From NCBI GenBank assembly GCA_023429365.1, contig JAEYVW010000346.1, forward strand, positions 1 to 5,277: a stretch of DNA of 5,277 nucleotides. The letters run 5' to 3'. The notes under the pieces are model-generated. The model saw nothing but the letters and a program-made list of their open reading frames with translations. It had not been told where the DNA came from and did no database searches. Below, one piece after another: positions 1 to 5,277 of this stretch. The position numbers were made by a program, and so were the translations under genes. The DNA comes from Bacteroidota bacterium (GTDB lineage Bacteria > Bacteroidota > Bacteroidia > Chitinophagales > Chitinophagaceae). How positions within the stretch are numbered: position 1 is the stretch's first letter; the number at the start of each line of letters is the position of its first letter.

Positions 1-584
1 AGTTTTAGCAGTTTGTTCCCTTCATTACCCAGGTACTCAGGCAACCACATCAACAAGACCTTATACTCACTTTCAAAACTTTTCAGGTTAAGTTTACGGA
101 TGATATCATTGCACTCGTGCGCGGTGATATTGCCCTGTTTATTTTCCGCGCCAATAAATTGCAGCCAGTCGTAGACATTCCCATAGGGATATGACTTTAT
201 GAATTCACGCCATTCATTGATATAATCGGTACTGATAGGCGGAGTGCCTGGCTTTTTTGTTACAACGGGATAAGAGAAATGAATATCAGGATGCACCAGT
301 TGCGTGGCTTTGGTGCAAGCGGAGCATACGCCACAGCTTTCCGTTGCAGGTTGCAGGCTCCCGGTTGCCGGTTCCGCTTCACCAAAAAGTGAGGGACCTT
401 CACTGGTCTTTCGCCCGTTCACCTTATCGCAAACCATGTATTGCGCAAAAGCAATGGCCAGTGGCAGGCCGCCAAATCCCTCCTTACTGGTAAAAAGCAG
501 GGCATGGCTGAGCCGGTTGTGATGCACCATCTCAACCAGGTTATGTTTTACAGCCTGCTGGCCAATAATATCCCTGAATTGCAT
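1..584 (-). CDS. holB: DNA polymerase III subunit delta' (HolB), N-terminal part, cut by the left edge
   Basis: Reading leftward from the ATG at 584-582, 194 codons stay open to the window edge; the C-terminus is missing. Delta' is the rigid clamp-loader subunit that helps load the sliding clamp in the cytoplasm. The start reads MQFRDIIGQQAVKHNLVEMV, the typical delta'/gamma opening, followed by RLSHALLF (residues 24-31). The P-loop position (EGFGGL, 35-40) lacks the Lys-Thr needed for ATP binding, as expected for delta'. Zinc-module cysteines are Cys52, Cys84, Cys87 and Cys90, followed by HPDIHFSYP (98-106). In E. coli delta' the first two zinc cysteines are 8 residues apart; here 31 residues separate them, and part of the extra loop (about 68-84) is encoded by a 7-base tandem repeat. 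An in-frame TAA at 614-612 lies upstream and the ATG at 584 is the first in frame. Identity is confident; the inserted loop is the odd point. Confidence 0.93.
   Translation of the reverse strand, partial: MQFRDIIGQQAVKHNLVEMVHHNRLSHALLFTSKEGFGGLPLAIAFAQYMVCDKVNGRKTSEGPSLFGEAEPATGSLQPATESCGVCSACTKATQLVHPDIHFSYPVVTKKPGTPPISTDYINEWREFIKSYPYGNVYDWLQFIGAENKQGNITAHECNDIIRKLNLKSFESEYKVLLMWLPEYLGNEGNKLLK
333..381. repeat. Degenerate 7-base tandem repeat inside holB
   Basis: Seven consecutive 7-base units fit from 333 to 381. Examples on the plus strand are acagctt (333-339), caggttg (347-353), caggctc (354-360) and ccggttg (361-367). Most units fit NNRGYTS. Three units make 21 bases, so the frame is kept, and the encoded peptide shows a 7-residue period: EPATGSL then QPATESC (residues 71-84). 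The unit acagctt occurs exactly in the radA-comF gap at 3628-3634, and caggctc differs by two bases from aaggctc at 2863-2869. This suggests the same repeat family as the intergenic arrays. Confidence 0.75.
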
Positions 585-631
585 GCGGCGAAGATAAAAC
601 CGGTGAACCGATTATGAAGCATGATACCCCG

Positions 632-657
632 TCCTGTTCAGTTTTTCTGACGCAGGA
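632..657. repeat. Imperfect inverted repeat between gpx and holB
   Basis: TCCTG at 632-636 pairs with CAGGA at 653-657, and TCAG at 638-641 pairs with CTGA at 647-650, around a five-T loop, with a small internal mismatch at 637/651-652. It lies in the 124-base gap after the gpx stop and before the holB start. No U-tract follows it in the minus-strand transcript, so it is not a standard intrinsic terminator. It could be a processing or pausing hairpin, or chance. I saw no convincing promoter in the rest of the gap (585-708). Confidence 0.3.
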
Positions 658-708
658 TGTTATAATTTCTATGTAAAATAAAACAGGTGACCTCGTACGC
701 GGAAGGGA

Positions 709-1227
709 CTAATTCAAATATTTAAGAATTTCATCGCTCATCGGTAAGGTCTTGGGTGCAAATGTTGCGACCAGGTTTCCTTTTTCATCAACCAGGAATT
801 TTCCAAAATTCCATTGCAGCGGGTTGTCTAAACCTTTTCGTGCTGCTTCTTCGGATAGGAATTTATAGATTGGTGCCACGTCATCGCCTTTTACAGAAAC
901 TTTATCGGCCATTGGGAAGGTGACGCCATAATTTCTTTTGCAGAACTCTGCGATCTCAGTTTTACTGCCGGGCTCCTGCCCATTAAAATTATTTGCTGGG
1001 AAACCAACGATCACCAGTTTGTCCTTGTATTTATCATACAGTTTTTGCAAGCCTTCATATTGTGGAGTGAGTCCACATTTGGAAGCAGTATTGACGATCA
1101 GGATCTTCTTTCCTTTGAATTCAGAAAAATCGATCTCGCCGCCTTCCAGTCCTGCGACTTTAAATTCATAAATAGAAGTAGCGGAAAGGGTAGCGGTTAT
1201 TAATAATGTAAGAAGGAATGTTTTCAT
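709..1227 (-). CDS. gpx: Glutathione peroxidase family protein with signal peptide
   Basis: This 172-residue thiol peroxidase reduces hydrogen peroxide or organic hydroperoxides; bacterial members usually draw electrons from thioredoxin-like partners rather than glutathione. The thioredoxin fold carries the family tetrad: peroxidatic Cys51 in NTASKCGLT, Gln84 in GQEPG, and Trp139-Asn140 in LQWNFGKF. Cys96 in FCKRNYGVTFP is at the place of the resolving cysteine in two-cysteine members such as yeast Gpx3. The family motif FPCNQF reads FPANNF (76-81), so that third cysteine is absent. Residues 1-16 (Lys, then a Leu/Ile/Thr-rich stretch ending ATLSA) look like a Sec signal peptide, so the enzyme probably acts in the periplasm. 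Minus that leader the length is normal (about 155). It ends TAG, 124 bases before holB, and a 135-base gap separates it from the lipoprotein gene, so it may have its own promoter. Confidence 0.93.
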   Translation of the reverse strand: MKTFLLTLLITATLSATSIYEFKVAGLEGGEIDFSEFKGKKILIVNTASKCGLTPQYEGLQKLYDKYKDKLVIVGFPANNFNGQEPGSKTEIAEFCKRNYGVTFPMADKVSVKGDDVAPIYKFLSEEAARKGLDNPLQWNFGKFLVDEKGNLVATFAPKTLPMSDEILKYLN

Positions 1228-1264
1228 ATCCAGTAAATTTTAGATGTATCGACTTTGCGAGGTA

Positions 1265-1272
1265 TAAAGTTA
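1265..1272 (-). promoter_or_regulatory. Possible Bacteroidota -7 element of gpx
   Basis: Read on the minus strand this is TAACTTTA, seven of eight matches to the Bacteroidota TAnnTTTG element, 37 bases before the gpx ATG. The best upstream partner, TTTA (1296-1299), is 23 bases away and differs from TTTG. Such near matches are common in AT-rich gaps, so this is only a candidate. Confidence 0.2.
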
Positions 1273-1285
1273 CGCCAGTATCAGG

Positions 1286-1317
1286 ATTCAGCCTATAAAA
1301 GATTAAGCCAGCTGAAT
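1286..1317. repeat. 7-base perfect inverted repeat upstream of gpx
   Basis: ATTCAGC (1286-1292) and GCTGAAT (1311-1317) are perfect inverted copies separated by 18 bases, in the gap between the lipoprotein stop and gpx. The right arm lies beside a CAGCTG palindrome. It sits just upstream of the candidate gpx promoter, so an operator is conceivable. It is not followed by a U-tract and is not a clear terminator for the lipoprotein gene. Confidence 0.25.
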
Positions 1318-1362
1318 GGAAAGCGGCGAGAGAGAGGATTTTTTAATTCATTTAACCTGATC

Positions 1363-2754
1363 TTATTGTCGCTCAAAACAACCCAGGTCGGGTAGTCCGA
1401 CCGGCCTTGGGAAACCATCGAGATCAATACTAAGAGTGGAGGCGGCGCCGGCATCTATAGCTGCTGAACCTGGTTGCAGCCGGAAATTATAATAACGTTT
1501 CGAAACATTGATACTGTCAAACAGCGGCGCCTGGTCGATAATATTGCTGACAGTTATATTTGAAGGTGCTGTTTTTACACGCCAAAGCACATGATCGAAA
1601 ACCACATTATCTCCAGCGCCACTGTTCACCTGTACTTCATTTTCCACCAGCTTATTTTCACCGGAGGCATCATCGCCCCAGAAAATGCAATTCCTGAAAA
1701 CGGCATTTAGTGGCGCGGTGTTGGTACCATCTGAATTGCTCGCACTTAGAACGGGATCTTTATGTTGTACAAATGAATTTGAATAACTGGCAACGGTACA
1801 ATGGTTGAACTCATAGCTGCCGCCCCTGCCAATGGCGATATTTTTTCCGCAATTACTGACCAGGCAGTTGTTGGCAACGATACTGGAGTTGAGCGCAATG
1901 ATCCCGGCGTCGTAGGAATTATCGATCACGCATTGATTCAATATTAGTTTAGGATTTGCATTTACCGATGGGCCTTCTGCAGCGATAGATTGGTATGCAT
2001 TTTTTATAACCGCATAATTCAGGATATTATCCCGGCTGCTTTCACGGAAATACATCCCCGGCCAGGCGGCAGGGTAGTCCTTATAAGGCTCATCCATCCG
2101 GTCGCCCTGGAAATAGACCCGGTCGGCCGTATCTTTTTCGCCATTTACTATGAGTGAGCCATCGATAATGATCGGTGCATCGGCATGAACATATACCCGG
2201 CAGCCTTTTTCAATCGTGAGGGTCTGACCGGCGTTGACATAGAGGTAGCCCTGTATCACATAGGGAAGATCATTTGTCCAGGTTTCATCTGATAAAACCT
2301 GTTTGTCGCGCAGAAAATGCGCATTCTGCCCCCAGGCTTCCAGTTGCACCCATTTTGTTTTGTCGTTATAATTAACGCCAATACTGTCCCGGATAATAAA
2401 AGGAAGATTTTCTGTATTCGGGTCTACATTTACCTGGACAAATACATAAATGCTGTCGTTAGCTTCAATTTCTATATTATTTGCCTCTGTGGTTGCAGCA
2501 CCATCCACATTGATCTTAAAATTAGAGCCGTTACCACCCATCAGCTTTACTGATGAAAGCCGGAGTTTCTGGTTATTGTCATTAATGATCTTGAACGTTT
2601 GGGTCACGGAACCAACCGTGGTAAAGACAGTGTCGTAATGCAGGGTATCCGCGGAAATGGTCAGGCTTGCATCAGGTGAGGTGATAAAAGAATCCTTCTG
2701 GCACGAAAATATTAGCAGCGTGATCGATAAACAAATGAGTAAAGCAGTCTTCAT
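1363..2754 (-). CDS. Beta-helix lipoprotein with a choice-of-anchor-Q-like C-terminus, probably surface exposed
   Basis: The frame opens at an ATG at 2814, but I place the start at the ATG at 2754-2752. From there the protein begins MKTALLICLSITLLIFSCQK, a lipoprotein signal peptide with lipid-accepting Cys18, giving 463 residues; the longer version would bury this signal behind 20 residues, and its ATG lies at the edge of a tandem repeat. CQKDS resembles the Bacteroidota surface lipoprotein export signal (QKDDE type), so display on the outside of the outer membrane is likely. Residues about 27-145 look like a beta-sandwich region. From about 165 to 400 repeated short strands with Asn/Cys turns (LILNQCVIDNS, IVANNCLVSNC, AVFRNCIFWG) indicate a right-handed parallel beta-helix. 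The end, with GSAAIDAG (429-436) and GLPDLGCFE (453-461), matches the terminal motif of choice-of-anchor-Q proteins. No catalytic residues stand out; a polysaccharide-binding or structural role is possible but unproven. It follows comF after a 127-base gap. Confidence 0.85.
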   Translation of the reverse strand: MKTALLICLSITLLIFSCQKDSFITSPDASLTISADTLHYDTVFTTVGSVTQTFKIINDNNQKLRLSSVKLMGGNGSNFKINVDGAATTEANNIEIEANDSIYVFVQVNVDPNTENLPFIIRDSIGVNYNDKTKWVQLEAWGQNAHFLRDKQVLSDETWTNDLPYVIQGYLYVNAGQTLTIEKGCRVYVHADAPIIIDGSLIVNGEKDTADRVYFQGDRMDEPYKDYPAAWPGMYFRESSRDNILNYAVIKNAYQSIAAEGPSVNANPKLILNQCVIDNSYDAGIIALNSSIVANNCLVSNCGKNIAIGRGGSYEFNHCTVASYSNSFVQHKDPVLSASNSDGTNTAPLNAVFRNCIFWGDDASGENKLVENEVQVNSGAGDNVVFDHVLWRVKTAPSNITVSNIIDQAPLFDSINVSKRYYNFRLQPGSAAIDAGAASTLSIDLDGFPRPVGLPDLGCFERQ

Positions 2755-2813
2755 TTCAAATTTTTGATAGGGGCCTGTGATGGTTACAATGTTGTCTGGT
2801 TTGACGGGAGTCA

Positions 2814-2876
2814 TGAATCGTGAGTGGTGAGTAGTAAGTCCCTTGCTCGCAGCTCACAGCTCAAGGCTCGCAGCTC
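2814..2876. repeat. Degenerate 7-base tandem repeat between comF and the lipoprotein gene
   Basis: Nine consecutive 7-base units fit without a gap. The left part is TGA-rich (tgagtgg at 2821-2827, tgagtag at 2828-2834). The right part is made of gctc-ended units (gcagctc at 2849-2855 and 2870-2876, acagctc at 2856-2862, aaggctc at 2863-2869). The array stops 5 bases before the comF stop codon. The acagctc unit is found again at 3614-3620. In transcription order it lies in the untranslated leader of the lipoprotein gene or the tail of comF. Confidence 0.8.
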
Positions 2877-2881
2877 ATTCC

Positions 2882-3580
2882 CTACTTTGTCGCTGAACAC
2901 AGCGTCGCAATACTCAGTCTCACATTCTCGCCATTCAATAATTCTATTCCACATGCTTCCAGGGTGGCGCCGGTTGTGATGACGTCATCCACCAGCAACA
3001 CATGTTTGTTTTTTATTTTCTCTGAACCCGAAAGGATGAATTTGCCCTCCATATTCTGCCACCTTTCGATTCTTCCCTTTTTAGTCTGAGTTTCAGTATG
3101 ATGAGAACGAATTATTACGTCATTTAGTACCGGTACTGCCAAAGTTACTGCCATTCCTTCGCATAATACCGTAGCCTGGTTGTATCCCCTCCGTTTTTCC
3201 TTAGCGGGAAAAAGGGGCAATGGTATCAATGCGTCCACCTCAAATCGCCGGGCGCGGACAAGACTTTGGCCCATCATCTTGCCCAATTGAAATCCCAGGT
3301 CCTTGTTCTTTTTGTATTTAAACTGGTGCATGAGCCGTTGGATCAGCGACTCGCGGGTAAAATAGCAATACGCGGCGGCATGTTCGACCCGCAGCCTGCC
3401 CCAGAATCTTTTTTCTACGGGATTGCCGCTGAATTTTTCAAAATCTGTTTCGGGCAACGCGTCGATACAACGTACACAAAGCAGACTATCTTGATGTAAT
3501 ATGTCGGCACCGCAACCCGCGCAGATATGTGGGAACATCCAGTGAAGAACCGCATCCTTTATTTCCTTTACACTAATCAT
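2882..3580 (-). CDS. comF: ComF family amidophosphoribosyltransferase-like protein
   Basis: I start at the ATG at 3580 (232 residues). An in-frame GTG at 3586 would add only two residues, and neither has a clear ribosome binding site. Numbering from the GTG, an N-terminal zinc ribbon is formed by Cys22 and Cys25 (CAGC) plus Cys37 and Cys40 (CVRC). The type I phosphoribosyltransferase domain follows: IPLPLFPAKEKRRGYNQ (121-137), typical of ComF, and the PRPP-binding loop VLLVDDVITTGAT (196-208). ComF/ComFC is a cytoplasmic protein needed for natural transformation in Haemophilus and Bacillus, where it helps bring in single-stranded DNA; its enzymatic substrate is unclear. Length is typical of the family. 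It lies 65 bases downstream of radA on the same strand, so cotranscription is likely, and both genes act on incoming or recombining DNA. Whether this organism is transformable cannot be told from here. Confidence 0.93.
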   Translation of the reverse strand: MISVKEIKDAVLHWMFPHICAGCGADILHQDSLLCVRCIDALPETDFEKFSGNPVEKRFWGRLRVEHAAAYCYFTRESLIQRLMHQFKYKKNKDLGFQLGKMMGQSLVRARRFEVDALIPLPLFPAKEKRRGYNQATVLCEGMAVTLAVPVLNDVIIRSHHTETQTKKGRIERWQNMEGKFILSGSEKIKNKHVLLVDDVITTGATLEACGIELLNGENVRLSIATLCSATK

Positions 3581-3606
3581 GATCACAAGTTTATAACGGT
3601 CTCTAA

Positions 3607-3634
3607 AAAGCTCACAGCTCGCCGCTCACAGCTT
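3607..3634. repeat. Degenerate 7-base tandem repeat between radA and comF
   Basis: Four 7-base units: aaagctc, acagctc, gccgctc, acagctt. They are the same unit type as the array at 2842-2876, and acagctt equals the unit at 333-339 in holB. The outer ends also form a 7-base inverted repeat, AAAAGCT (3606-3612) with AGCTTTT (3630-3636). In the minus-strand transcript this would put a run of U after a weak stem with a 17-base loop, so slight transcription attenuation between radA and comF is possible but weakly supported. Confidence 0.7.
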
Positions 3635-3645
3635 TTCAAATTCTA

Positions 3646-5034
3646 TTATGCCTGGTTAAACAAATACCGGTACACTTCCTCTACTCTCGACATGGTAACA
3701 ATGCTGATATTGAATTTATGCTTAGCCAATCCTTTTTGATTATACTTCGAAACAATAATTTTTTCAAAGCCCAGTTTCTCCGCTTCAGCGATCCTTTGTT
3801 CGATCCTGTTTACCGCCCTGATCTCGCCGCTGAGTCCTACTTCACCGGCAAAGCAAATATGCGGGTCCAGGGGTATGTCTTCAAAAGATGAAAGCAAAGC
3901 GCAGAGCACCGCCAGGTCGATCGAGGGGTCCTCTACCTTGATCCCTCCGGCAATATTCAGGAAAACATCTTTAACGCCAAAGTGGAAACCACCACGTTTT
4001 TCCAGTATTGCCAACAATAGTTGAAGGCGGCGAAGATCGAATCCGCTTACGGTTCGCTGGGGAGTGCCATAGACGGACTGGGTGACCAGCGCCTGCACTT
4101 CGATGAGCATCGGCCTTATACCTTCAATGGTGGCAGCGATGGCGATCCCGCTTAGTTGTTCTTCTTTTTGTGTGATCAGTATTTCGCTCGGGTTGATGAT
4201 TCCCCTCATACCATGGTCGGTCATTTCGTAAATGCCCAGTTCGGAGGTACTGCCAAACCGGTTCTTCAGTGTGCGCAGGATCCGGTATGCATAGTGACGA
4301 TCACCTTCAAATTGCAAAACGGTATCAACCATATGCTCCAGCACTTTGGGTCCGGCGATATTTCCATCCTTGGTGATATGCCCTATTAGCAGCACCGGTG
4401 TGTTGGTTTCTTTGGCAAAGCGTTGAAACTCGGCAGTGCATTCCCTGATCTGTGATACTGATCCCGGCGAGGAATCGATCAAAGGCGTTTGAAGCGTTTG
4501 TACCGAATCAACGATCACCAGGTCGGGTTTTAGTTTTTTTATTTCCTGGAAGATGGTTTGTGTGGATGTTTCGGTGAGCAAATAAAAATTGTCTGAAACA
4601 GGCATACCGGAGCATACGCGGTCGGCCCGCATCTTAATTTGCTGCTCACTTTCTTCACCGCTGATATAGAGAACCTTGATGTCTTTCAGCCATAATCCAT
4701 TTTGAAGAAACAGCGTTGACTTACCAATCCCGGGTTCACCACCAATTAATACAATACTACCAGGAACTAATCCACCTCCTAATACCCGATTCAGTTCGGG
4801 GTCAGCAGTTACAAGCCTTTTCTCTTCATTACTACTGATATCATGCAATGCGATGATCCGGCTGGTCCTTTTATCGCTGCGATAAGATTTCCAGTCGTTG
4901 TTATTCTTTGTATCTTTTTGGATAAGCTCTTCGACAAACGTATTCCATTGTCCGCAGGATGGACATTGACCTAACCACTTAACACTTTCGTTGCCGCAAT
5001 TTTGACAGAAGTAGGAAGTTTTAACTTTACTCAT
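3646..5034 (-). CDS. radA: DNA repair protein RadA (Sms), branch-migration ATPase
   Basis: This complete 462-residue protein is close to the usual RadA length. RadA is a RecA-related hexameric helicase that extends and processes recombination intermediates with RecA in the cytoplasm; in pneumococcus it is needed for transformation. Domains in order: a C4 zinc finger with Cys10, Cys13, Cys24 and Cys27 (FCQNCG, CPSCGQW); a RecA-like ATPase with Walker A GGEPGIGKST (98-107), SGEES (125-129) and Walker B LVIVD (172-176); the RadA-specific KNRFG motif (257-261); and a C-terminal Lon-like domain from about 285. There VEDPSIDLAVLCALLSS (367-383) stands where Lon has its catalytic serine, so this domain is not expected to be a protease. 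The ATG at 5034 gives the normal MSKVKTSYFCQNC opening. It is probably the first gene of a unit with comF, since a terminator lies upstream at 5180-5209. All key motifs are intact. Confidence 0.97.
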   Translation of the reverse strand: MSKVKTSYFCQNCGNESVKWLGQCPSCGQWNTFVEELIQKDTKNNNDWKSYRSDKRTSRIIALHDISSNEEKRLVTADPELNRVLGGGLVPGSIVLIGGEPGIGKSTLFLQNGLWLKDIKVLYISGEESEQQIKMRADRVCSGMPVSDNFYLLTETSTQTIFQEIKKLKPDLVIVDSVQTLQTPLIDSSPGSVSQIRECTAEFQRFAKETNTPVLLIGHITKDGNIAGPKVLEHMVDTVLQFEGDRHYAYRILRTLKNRFGSTSELGIYEMTDHGMRGIINPSEILITQKEEQLSGIAIAATIEGIRPMLIEVQALVTQSVYGTPQRTVSGFDLRRLQLLLAILEKRGGFHFGVKDVFLNIAGGIKVEDPSIDLAVLCALLSSFEDIPLDPHICFAGEVGLSGEIRAVNRIEQRIAEAEKLGFEKIIVSKYNQKGLAKHKFNISIVTMSRVEEVYRYLFNQA

Positions 5035-5082
5035 GCTCTAAAGATTTTAAAGTCTAAAGGTCTAAAGGTTTAATGGTTGTAA
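5035..5082. repeat. Degenerate 8-base tandem repeat abutting the radA start codon
   Basis: Six 8-base units fit without a gap, including gctctaaa (5035-5042), agtctaaa (5051-5058), ggtctaaa (5059-5066) and ggtttaat (5067-5074). The first unit begins at the base next to the radA ATG, so the whole array would lie in the radA leader or core promoter. The period differs from the 7-base arrays downstream. Confidence 0.75.
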
Positions 5083-5111
5083 ACTTAATTGCTATGACAA
5101 AACCTCTTAAA
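5080..5111 (-). promoter_or_regulatory. Candidate Bacteroidota promoter of radA
   Basis: On the minus strand, TTTA (5111-5108) is followed after 20 bases by TAAGTTTA (5087-5080). These match the Bacteroidota TTTG and TAnnTTTG elements in three of four and seven of eight positions, with acceptable spacing. Transcription would start near 5073, giving a leader of about 40 bases made almost entirely of the 8-base repeat. The upstream element falls inside the 9-base repeat, so chance matching is a real possibility. Confidence 0.25.
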
Positions 5112-5148
5112 CTTTTGAAACTTCTTAAACTTTTTGAGCACTCTCAAC
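5095..5148. repeat. Degenerate 9-base tandem repeat upstream of radA
   Basis: Six 9-base units, most ending in aac, run from 5095 to 5148. Examples are ctcttaaac (5104-5112), ttttgaaac (5113-5121), ttcttaaac (5122-5130) and tttttgagc (5131-5139). It is separated by only 12 bases from the 8-base array and shares the TTAAA-type core, but the period is different. Confidence 0.7.
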
Positions 5149-5179
5149 TCATCATAATACGAGGTATATTCAAAATGTA

Positions 5180-5209
5180 AAAGGGGCCAATCTTACGATT
5201 GACCCCCTT
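5180..5209 (-). terminator. Intrinsic terminator of a minus-strand gene beyond the right edge
   Basis: In the minus-strand transcript a 13-pair stem forms between 5209-5197 and 5192-5180, closed by the tetraloop GUAA (5196-5193), a GNRA loop. The two imperfect positions (5187/5202 and 5182/5207) are G-U wobbles in the minus-strand RNA but mismatches in plus-strand RNA, which favours the minus direction. A U-rich tail, UUUUACAUUUU, overlaps and follows the stem. It separates radA from the next gene to the right. The flanking 5210-5277 holds no feature I can identify with confidence. Confidence 0.75.
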
Positions 5210-5277
5210 ACTTACTAACCCATTAAATTCTTTAGCTAAGTTACAATTCTGCCCAACATTTCAAAATAAAATTTTGG

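Noticed and set aside
257..522. Plus-strand open frames over the left end
   Set aside because: They are antisense to holB, overlap its repeat and resemble no protein family. The minus-strand reading is clearly the gene.
632..657. Terminator of gpx
   Set aside because: A hairpin exists, but no U-tract follows it in the minus-strand transcript, so it is listed only as an inverted repeat.
2755..2814. An N-terminal extension of 20 residues for the lipoprotein, starting at the ATG at 2814
   Set aside because: It would place a clear lipoprotein signal peptide inside the protein, and its ATG lies at the edge of the 7-base repeat. The start at 2754 is preferred.
2978..2989. Perfect 12-base palindrome GATGACGTCATC
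   Set aside because: It encodes the conserved PRPP loop of ComF (Asp-Asp-Val-Ile), so codon constraint explains it.
2814..5148. CRISPR array made of the short repeats
   Set aside because: Units are 7 to 9 bases, directly tandem with no spacers, and degenerate; no cas genes are present.
5236..5277. Possible C-terminal tail of a minus-strand gene at the right edge, 13 codons then TAG
   Set aside because: Its position before the terminator fits, but 13 codons are too few, and another minus-strand frame is also open for 11 codons before a stop.

Overview
The window looks like a chromosomal housekeeping region from a member of the Bacteroidota, probably close to the Chitinophagaceae. This is inferred from four things: the style of the DNA polymerase III delta' N-terminus, a lipoprotein whose residues after the lipid Cys begin QKD (resembling the Bacteroidota surface-export signal), the lack of clear Shine-Dalgarno sequences before the start codons, and intergenic degenerate short tandem repeats. 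Nothing resembles an insertion sequence, phage gene, CRISPR array, tRNA or rRNA.

All five genes lie on the minus strand, so transcription runs from right to left. From the right: an intrinsic terminator for a gene beyond the edge (5180-5209); a gap with a 9-base-period array and an 8-base-period array that touches the radA start codon; radA (recombination ATPase); a 7-base-period array; comF (amidophosphoribosyltransferase-like); a second 7-base-period array; a beta-helix surface lipoprotein of unknown role; a secreted glutathione peroxidase; and the N-terminal 194 codons of holB (DNA polymerase III delta'), which run off the left edge.

Functionally, radA and comF are both linked in other bacteria to recombination and natural transformation, and holB belongs to the replication clamp loader. 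The lipoprotein and the peroxidase act in the envelope and show no obvious link to the others.

The main unusual signal is the set of degenerate short tandem repeats. Periods of 7, 8 and 9 bases occur in different gaps. One 7-base array with units identical or nearly identical to the intergenic ones lies inside the holB reading frame, where it helps to lengthen the zinc-binding loop of delta' without breaking the frame. I did not find a new defence, metabolic or RNA system here.
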